Assembly: GCA_014529385.2 (NCBI GenBank)
Contig: CM043971.1
Span: forward strand, 28,002,769-28,066,768
DNA from: Adiantum capillus-veneris
Lineage: Eukaryota > Streptophyta > Polypodiopsida > Polypodiales > Pteridaceae
DNA length: 64,000 bases
Reading direction: 5' to 3'
The position numbers and the translations under genes were made by a program. Shown here piece by piece: positions 56,719 through 64,000 of the stretch (the first letter of the stretch is position 1; each line of letters begins with the position of its first letter). The notes below the pieces were generated by a model that was not told the DNA's origin, did no database searches, and saw nothing but the letters and a program-made list of their open reading frames with translations.

Positions 56719-59070
56719 ATGGCTAGCAAAGTGGAGTAGTTATATGATGAAATGAAAGAGCTTGCAGACAGATGCAAATGGCTTGAAGAAGAAGACCGGA
56801 TTCAAAAAGCGATTGAAAGCGCTATGCAATCCGTATATAATGAGCTTAATATATTCAAAGGCTATGATCCAGAAGGATATCTTGAGTGCTATGTGACAGA
56901 GATGAGGCTTCAAGCAATTCCAGAATCTTGGATGATTGCAGCATTTGTTGAACTTGTGAGTGACGATTTCAAGTACCAAGTTCAAGACTATGCAAATGTA
57001 TATGCAAGCAACTGGGGTGAGTTTTCTACAGCTATAACACAGGTATGCTTGGAACATCAAGACCAAGAGATGGAGCAGAGTGGAAGTGGATGTGACCAGC
57101 TAGAGTTGGTGTCTCCTGTAAGCCATGCAAGTGTCAACACATCCATACAGGCTAATTTAGAAGCAGTAATAGATGCATATCTTTTGCAAGATGCAAATTT
57201 ATTGTATGCAGATGAAGCAGACATAGTGGAAGCTGTTTATGCACGTTTGGGTCTTGTAACCTTCGTATCTCAAGATAATGACTCTCATGATGCTATCCAA
57301 GCACTTGAAATGGCTCAAAGCGACTTAGAGGATGATGCAAACTTGTCGGCTATGATAGATGATTTGGACGCTCCTTTTGATTCGTTTGAAGATGCACATG
57401 AGTGTATATACAAGGATGAGGATGCTATGGTTTTGAAAGAGGATGTGAAGGGAAAACAGGTGGAAGACGGCTATATTAGTGATGTGCTACAATCTACTTT
57501 TGAGCAGATCCAGGAACTTTTACCAAGTTTAGAAGAGCTGGATGCCTATGCTGAAGACATATACCAGGATGAAGAAGTAATTATCAATGCTTTCCTATGC
57601 GAGTTTGATGCATGTGGTACTACCCAAATGGATATGCCTAGCTGCGAAAGTGCTAATTTAGAGGGGGTAACTGAAAATATCTTCCTTTGTGAGTATAGCT
57701 CAACTAGTAGCATTGTGGATTGTGAAGTACCTCAGCTAGACGAGGTGGAAGAAGAGGAGTGCATTGATAGAGTAATATGTATATCTTGTATATATGGGGT
57801 AGCAGATGTGATGCAGATGACTCATGAAATTGTGCCTTATTTACAACTAGATGCAGCAAGCTTTCACAATTTCATAGTAGAGGAAGGAATGACAGATGTA
57901 GATTCTCTGCATGAGGATTGGGGTTCTGCGGATGAAGCTATGAATCTTCAAGATTCACAAATCAAAGATAGAGAAGTGTTTGGTTATGCTATACAGGTTG
58001 AAGTGACATCAGAGGATAGAGAAGAAGAGCAAGAAACCTCTTGGGATATGGTCTGTGATTGGGGTGATATTTCTTATCTGTGTGAAGATACAAATAACGA
58101 TGCTTGCCATAAAGTGCCTACTATACAGGGTTGCCTGCAGGTATGCAAACAATATCTGAGGCATAAAAGGGATTTAGGTCTTGTGTCACAGGGTATAAAT
58201 TGCAAGCAGGTTTGTGAGCATCTATCTGCTATGGATAGGAAGGGTATACATGGTGATGCCTTGAAGCAAGAAGAGGATGCTAGCTCTATGCTGACACCAG
58301 AGTCATGTAATGAAGAAGTGTTCTCCCTATATAAGTGGAGACATGATTCAGTTGAAGATAATTTAGCGATGGGTCAAAAAGGAAGAAGGGGTGAAGATAT
58401 TGTGTCAGAGACTAACTCCAAGGAGTTTTTTGAGCAGTCGGTTACAAGTGACCGGGAGCATACCTACCAGGATGATTTGGAGAGGGAATTAAACACCATA
58501 TTTGAGAGGTATGCAAAGTTTTATGATGTAAAGCTGGAGAGGTATTTGGTAAAAGGTGAGAGAATTGATGAGAGGGTTACCATGCATATTTCTGAGGTTT
58601 CTCTCGATGTTGAGAAAGGCTATCTAGAGGATTCTTTTGAGAATGAAGATGCAGATTCAGACTTCTATGCGAAAGAGGTACATATGGATTTAGAGGTTGG
58701 TGAGAAGGTTAAAGTGCAGTTTCAAAAATCTTTCAAGTATATTACAGAAAGCCTGGAAGTGTTTTTTAAAGAGGAGGATGAGGAACTTATGTCTCTACGT
58801 CGTGAAGATTTTGCGCATAATGGAGATTTGTTACAGATGTTTTGGAGACAGATGTGTATAACAATTCCTTCTGATCCGAGAGGAATTAAAAGATGCGGAG
58901 AATCTCAATGCTTAGTACAATACAAGTTTTTGAGTTACCCATATGATCCTGGAGGAGGTCATGGGATGACAGGGGATACAGTTGCTTTCACAAGTTACCA
59001 TGAGGTTGGCACATGCCGGAGGATGTGCAGGTTTAGAGGGGGTGGATGTCGTGTTGTGACACGTACATAG
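56719..59070 (+). CDS. Family A Gag-like ORF, unit 2
   Basis: The main ATG is at 56752. The predicted 772-residue protein is the same as in unit 1, residue for residue. The upstream ATG at 56719 with MASKVE then TAG is also retained. The stop lies inside LTR 3. Two complete identical ORFs next to each other mean either very recent duplication or ongoing homogenisation. Confidence 0.85.
59029..59045 (+). promoter_or_regulatory. Polypurine tract, unit 2
   Basis: Same 17 bases as in unit 1, one base before LTR 3. Confidence 0.85.
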
Positions 59071-61061
59071 TGGGAACGCATTCTACAAGAGTTATCTTGT
59101 AATTTTTTAGATACATAATTATCTTTCCTATAATGTACATATGCATATTTAAGTATAATAATAAGCCTTCTATCTCATCCTATTATTTTTCTCAAGGGTA
59201 ACCTATCCTTACTTTACCATCAGAAAATACTATGGGAAAAGCTCAATAGCTCCGCCTCTTTAACTTGGGGCAAAAATCATTGATTCTTTATTTCTACTAT
59301 CTCATTATCATCTCACACCCTAGCTAGATCCTATATCTAGGGTAAACGTCAATATATATATATTCTATGTACTTTTTATACTTTTCTTATATTTCTTTTT
59401 AAATAGCTACTAGGAGGGAATCAAATCCTAGTGGGACACTAGGTGGCATGATTTCAAAGATACACTTATTTTAATACATTATTGCAAGCATGATTACAAA
59501 ACTTTGTCAAGGAGCAATGTCATGCTTTCATATGGCATGAGGTGTCCTTTGGAATTAAATGAAAGTCTAGGCTAAGGGGACGACGGGAAGACTTTTGCTA
59601 CCAAAAATGGACCCTATTTTGATGAATTTTTTACACAAGGTTCCAATCCGAATTGGAAAATGATTTTAAAATAAAAATCGTACCTAATGAGCTGAAGTTT
59701 CTGCCCATAGTTTTACTTTTTTATTTGGAGCCACGGTTGAGGAGATATGATCAAAATGCTGGACCCCAGTCTGCCCATATCATGCAGGGATAGCTCATTT
59801 CCAACTTGTCCAATTTCTATTCACACTAGCTCCTCTCTTCTTGTGTAAACCCTTGGGGGTTCCCTTCACCTATAAAAGGGGACCTCTTCTTCCTTGAAAA
59901 GGGAACTCAAGCATTCAAGCCATTGATGAGAGGAATTCTTGAGGGAGTGAGTAGTAATGCCTAATTGTACTTAGCCATTAACATAAGCCCAAGCCTACAC
60001 TTTCTCCTAGAGGGAGACACCATTCTTGCAACAAGCTAACCTTGGAAGATCAACTCTAATCAAAGAAGATCTTGCACTTGGTGTATCAATCAAAGTGGAA
60101 TTATCCACTCTTCTTCTCTCTCCATCAATAATGGTGCCGAAGGGTTTGTCAAGTAAGATGTGTTCTACATTGATGTTTTCTTGATTTCTTGTTGTTTTCT
60201 TTTTCATCTCTAATCCAACATATATATATGTATCTAATCTTATCTCCTTAAGCAAACCTATCTCTCTCATTCTTAGTAATTCATCCTCTCTGCAAATTCT
60301 AGGTTCTCTTTTCTACAGGTACATCTCTCCCCGCAGTATCCTTATTGCCTACGGGCAAGAATAGGGCTTGGGAGGGAAACTTCTCATCTTTTCACTTCTC
60401 TCATATCTACATTTCTCACATACTATCCTAAATGAATAACCCACATGATGATCATTTCTATCGCTTTAACTCTGTACGATCTATTAGAATTAACGTATGG
60501 ATTAGCCATAAAATACACTTTCAACAACGTATAGTGTTTCTCTTTGGCCCAGAAAGGCTTAATTGAAATACTTCTATCACCGGATCCCATCATACTACCT
60601 CTCATAGACTATAACTTTTCTTTTGACGTAAGCGTAGTTATCTTGCTATGAACCAAGAGGATTTGTACACACAATTAATCCCAATCACTAGACAAAATAT
60701 ATATATTATGGTAAGCACAAAACTACAATTCCAAAGAACAATTCGTAGCCTATTTGGTCAGCCAAGATTGAATGCCATTAACTCATCTATTAACCCTTTC
60801 ATATTACCCATGATACGATATGACCATAGCCTTGATGTTTTCATGCTTGTATTGTTTTGACATTCTCTTTTGTGTTCTTTCTTTGTGTGTGTGAGTGCAA
60901 GAGAGAAAGAGTGAGTCTTCTTTGATTGCACTTCTTTCCAAACCCTAGTCTTCATGGCATCTATGGTTTAACTCCTTCATATAGTTTTTGTTGAGTTCTC
61001 TCACAAACTCTCACAGCCATAAGTCCGGTGCTTTCCTGGCAAGATCGCAAATTTCTCGACA
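59047..61061 (+). repeat. Family A LTR 3 (2015 bp)
   Basis: Shared between units 2 and 3. Carries a GACACC for GACGCC change near 60018, a CpG transition. Confidence 0.95.
59871..59877 (+). promoter_or_regulatory. LTR 3 TATA box
   Basis: TATAAAA in the same context as in LTRs 1 and 2. Confidence 0.7.
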
Positions 61062-61067
61062 TATTTT

Positions 61068-61086
61068 TGGTGAACCCGACGCGAAC
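61068..61086 (+). promoter_or_regulatory. Primer-binding site, unit 3
   Basis: Identical to the site in units 1 and 2, six bases after LTR 3. Confidence 0.7.
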
Positions 61087-61110
61087 AAGCCGGGGTGAGA
61101 GTACATAAAG

Positions 61111-63462
61111 ATGGCTAGCAAAGTGGAGTAGTTATATGATGAAATGAAAGAGCTTGCAGACAGATGCAAATGGCTTGAAGAAGAAGACCGGATTCAAAAA
61201 GCGATTGAAAGCGCTATGCAATCCGTATATAATGAGCTTAATATATTCAAAGGCTATGATCCAGAAGGATATCTTGAGTGCTATGTGATAGAGATGAGGC
61301 TTCAAGCAATTCCAGAATCTTGGATGATTGCAGCATTTGTTGAACTTGTGAGTGACGATTTCAAGTACCAAGTTCAAGACTATGCAAATGTATATGCAAG
61401 CAACTGGGGTGAGTTTTCTACAGCTATAACACAGGTATGCTTGGAACATCAAGACCAAGAGATGGAGCAGAGTGGAAGTGGATGTGACCAGCTAGAGTTG
61501 GTGTCTCCTGTAAGCCATGCAAGTGTCAACACATCCATACAGGCTAATTTAGAAGCAGTAATAGATGCATATCTTTTGCAAGATGCAAATTTATTGTATG
61601 CAGATGAAGCAGACATAGTGGAAGCTGTTTATGCACGTTTGGGTCTTGTAACCTTCGTATCTCAAGATAATGACTCTCATGATGCTATCCAAGCACTTGA
61701 AATGGCTCAAAGCGACTTAGAGGATGATGCAAACTTGTCGGCTATGATAGATGATTTGGACGCTCCTTTTGATTCGTTTGAAGATGCACATGAGTGTATA
61801 TACAAGGATGAGGATGCTATGGTTTTGAAAGAGGATGTGAAGGGAAAACAGGTGGAAGACGGCTATATTAGTGATGTGCTACAATCTACTTTTGAGCAGA
61901 TCCAGGAACTTTTACCAAGTTTAGAAGAGCTGGATGCCTATGCTGAAGACATATACCAGGATGAAGAAGTAATTATCAATGCTTTCCTATGCGAGTTTGA
62001 TGCATGTGGTACTACCCAAATGGATATGCCTAGCTGCGAAAGTGCTAATTTAGAGGGGGTAACTGAAAATATCTTCCTTTGTGAGTATAGCTCAACTAGT
62101 AGCATTGTGGATTGTGAAGTACCTCAGCTAGACGAGGTGGAAGAAGAGGAGTGCATTGATAGAGTAATATGTATATCTTGTATATATGGGGTAGCAGATG
62201 TGATGCAGATGACTCATGAAATTGTGCCTTATTTACAACTAGATGCAGCAAGCTTTCACAATTTCATAGTAGAGGAAGGAATGACAGATGTAGATTCTCT
62301 GCATGAGGATTGGGGTTCTGCGGATGAAGCTATGAATCTTCAAGATTCACAAATCAAAGATAGAGAAGTGTTTGGTTATGCTATACAGGTTGAAGTGACA
62401 TCAGAGGATAGAGAAGAAGAGCAAGAAACCTCTTGGGATATGGTCTGTGATTGGGGTGATATTTCTTATCTGTGTGAAGATACAAATAACGATGCTTGCC
62501 ATAAAGTGCCTACTATACAGGGTTGCCTGCAGGTATGCAAACAATATCTGAGGCATAAAAGGGATTTAGGTCTTGTGTCACAGGGTATAAATTGCAAGCA
62601 GGTTTGTGAGCATCTATCTGCTATGGATAGGAAGGGTATACATGGTGATGCCTTGAAGCAAGAAGAGGATGCTAGCTCTATGCTGACACCAGAGTCATGT
62701 AATGAAGAAGTGTTCTCCCTATATAAGTGGAGACATGATTCAGTTGAAGATAATTTAGCGATGGGTCAAAAAGGAAGAAGGGGTGAAGATATTGTGTCAG
62801 AGACTAACTCCAAGGAGTTTTTTGAGCAGTCGGTTACAAGTGACCGGGAGCATACCTACCAGGATGATTTGGAGAGGGAATTAAACACCATATTTGAGAG
62901 GTATGCAAAGTTTTATGATGTAAAGCTGGAGAGGTATTTGGTAAAAGGTGAGAGAATTGATGAGAGGGTTACCATGCATATTTCTGAGGTTTCTCTCGAT
63001 GTTGAGAAAGGCTATCTAGAGGATTCTTTTGAGAATGAAGATGCAGATTCAGACTTCTATGCGAAAGAGGTACATATGGATTTAGAGGTTGGTGAGAAGG
63101 TTAAAGTGCAGTTTCAAAAATCTTTCAAGTATATTACAGAAAGCCTGGAAGTGTTTTTTAAAGAGGAGGATGAGGAACTTATGTCTCTACGTCGTGAAGA
63201 TTTTGCGCATAATGGAGATTTGTTACAGATGTTTTGGAGACAGATGTGTATAACAATTCCTTCTGATCCGAGAGGAATTAAAAGATGCGGAGAATCTCAA
63301 TGCTTAGTACAATACAAGTTTTTGAGTTACCCATATGATCCTGGAGGAGGTCATGGGATGACAAGGGATACAGTTGCTTTCACAAGTTACCATGAGGTTG
63401 GCACATGCCGGAGGATGTGCAGGTTTAGAGGGGGTGGATGTCGTGTTGTGACACGTACATAG
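61111..63462 (+). CDS. Family A Gag-like ORF, unit 3
   Basis: The main ATG is at 61144, 772 codons. It differs from units 1 and 2 by two missense changes: Thr to Ile in the Gag domain (ACA to ATA near 61290) and Gly to Arg near the C-terminus (GGG to AGG near 63363). Both are transitions. The upstream ATG-TAG arrangement at 61111 is kept. Confidence 0.85.
63421..63437 (+). promoter_or_regulatory. Polypurine tract, unit 3
   Basis: Same 17 bases as in units 1 and 2, one base before LTR 4. Confidence 0.85.
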
Positions 63463-64000
63463 TGGGAACGCATTCTACAAGAGTTATCTTGTAATTTTTT
63501 AGATACATAATTATCTTTCCTATAATGTACATATGCATATTTAAGTATAATAATAAGCCTTCTATCTCATCCTATTATTTTTCTCAAGGGTAACCTATCC
63601 TTACTTTACCATCAGAAAATACTATGGGAAAAGCTCAATAGCTCCGCCTCTTTAACTTGGGGCAAAAATCATTGATTCTTTATTTCTACTATCTCATTAT
63701 CATCTCACACCCTAGCTAGATCCTATATCTAGGGTAAACGTCAATATATATATATTCTATGTACTTTTTATACTTTTCTTATATTTCTTTTTAAATAGCT
63801 ACTAGGAGGGAATCAAATCCTAGTGGGACACTAGGTGGCATGATTTCAAAGATACACTTATTTTAATACATTATTGCAAGCATAATTACAAAACTTTGTC
63901 AAGGAGCAATGTCATGCTTTCATATGGCATGAGGTGTCCTTTGGAATTAAATGAAAGTTTAGGCTAAGGGGACGACGGGAAGACTTTTGCTACCAAAAAT
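63439..64000 (+). repeat. Family A LTR 4, cut by the window end
   Basis: First 562 bp of the LTR. It has two private transitions (CATAATT near 63882 and GTTTAGG near 63958). Whether the array stops here with a TSD or continues is not visible. Confidence 0.9.

Larger units (their letters stand above)
50263..64000 (+). mobile_element. Family A: tandem array of a gag-only LTR retrotransposon (3+ units of 4392 bp)
   Basis: Order: LTR (50263), internal, LTR (54655), internal, LTR (59047), internal, LTR (63439, cut by the window end). Every period is exactly 4392 bp: 2015-bp LTR plus 2377-bp internal. LTRs have inverted ends TGTCG...CGACA. The first LTR lacks a polypurine tract in front of it, so it is the true 5' end. 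Each internal region has a primer-binding site, one 772-codon ORF and a polypurine tract, but no protease, RT, RNase H or integrase. This matches the TR-GAG type of non-autonomous plant element. LTRs differ at about two positions per pair by eye. Confidence 0.95.

Overview
The window is land-plant nuclear DNA made almost entirely of nested retrotransposons and other mobile DNA. Evidence: Ty3/gypsy and Ty1/copia gag, protease, reverse transcriptase (RT), RNase H and integrase fragments; an initiator-Met-tRNA primer-binding site (TGGTATCAGAGC); TG...CA LTRs; long CT/CA microsatellites; plant-style TATA boxes and short GT-AG introns. The gypsy RNase H/integrase style and a piggyBac-like insertion make a non-seed plant (fern, lycophyte or moss) my weak preference. 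The species cannot be fixed from sequence alone. No rRNA, tRNA gene, CRISPR or prokaryotic feature was seen.

Layout. 1-7.5 kb: a CCATGG minisatellite, fragments of one copia family (two LTR starts in inverted orientation around an RT/RNase H remnant, each running into a microsatellite) and a LINE endonuclease scrap. 7.5-19.45 kb: a minus-strand LTR-gag-LTR-gag-LTR composite with unusually long (~3.37 kb) LTRs and no pol (family C). 19.45-21.35 kb: a truncated gypsy pol (family F). 21.35-39.57 kb: two direct copies of a ~500-bp LTR-like repeat (family D) bracket a decayed minus-strand gypsy element (family G). G is split inside its integrase zinc-binding domain by about 10.2 kb of unrelated DNA. 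40.4-49.25 kb: a copia element (family B) split inside gag by a ~6.5-kb insertion that carries a tandem set of long palindromes and G-tracts. 49.25-50.26 kb: a gypsy 3' LTR (family E). 50.26 kb to the window end: three complete 4392-bp units and part of a fourth LTR of a gag-only LTR retrotransposon (family A), nearly identical and in tandem.

The most unusual part is the 10.2-kb segment inside G (about 24.88-35.09 kb). It holds four gene-like units in convergent arrangement. Two lie on the plus strand and are of unknown function; the second has a TATA box, a 76-nt phase-0 intron and a 1333-bp TTAA-flanked piggyBac-like insertion whose removal rejoins the frame. Two lie on the minus strand: a histone H3 variant with a CENH3-like loop 1 behind a long tail, and a large decayed protein that may be a transposase. 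All are broken in this copy.

The family A array and element G share the polypurine tract, the LTR start and the Gag pattern. I infer that A is a non-autonomous derivative that may have been mobilised by G-type enzymes. In the hand comparison, all differences I noticed among the A units are C/T or G/A transitions, which fits a very recent expansion in methylated DNA.
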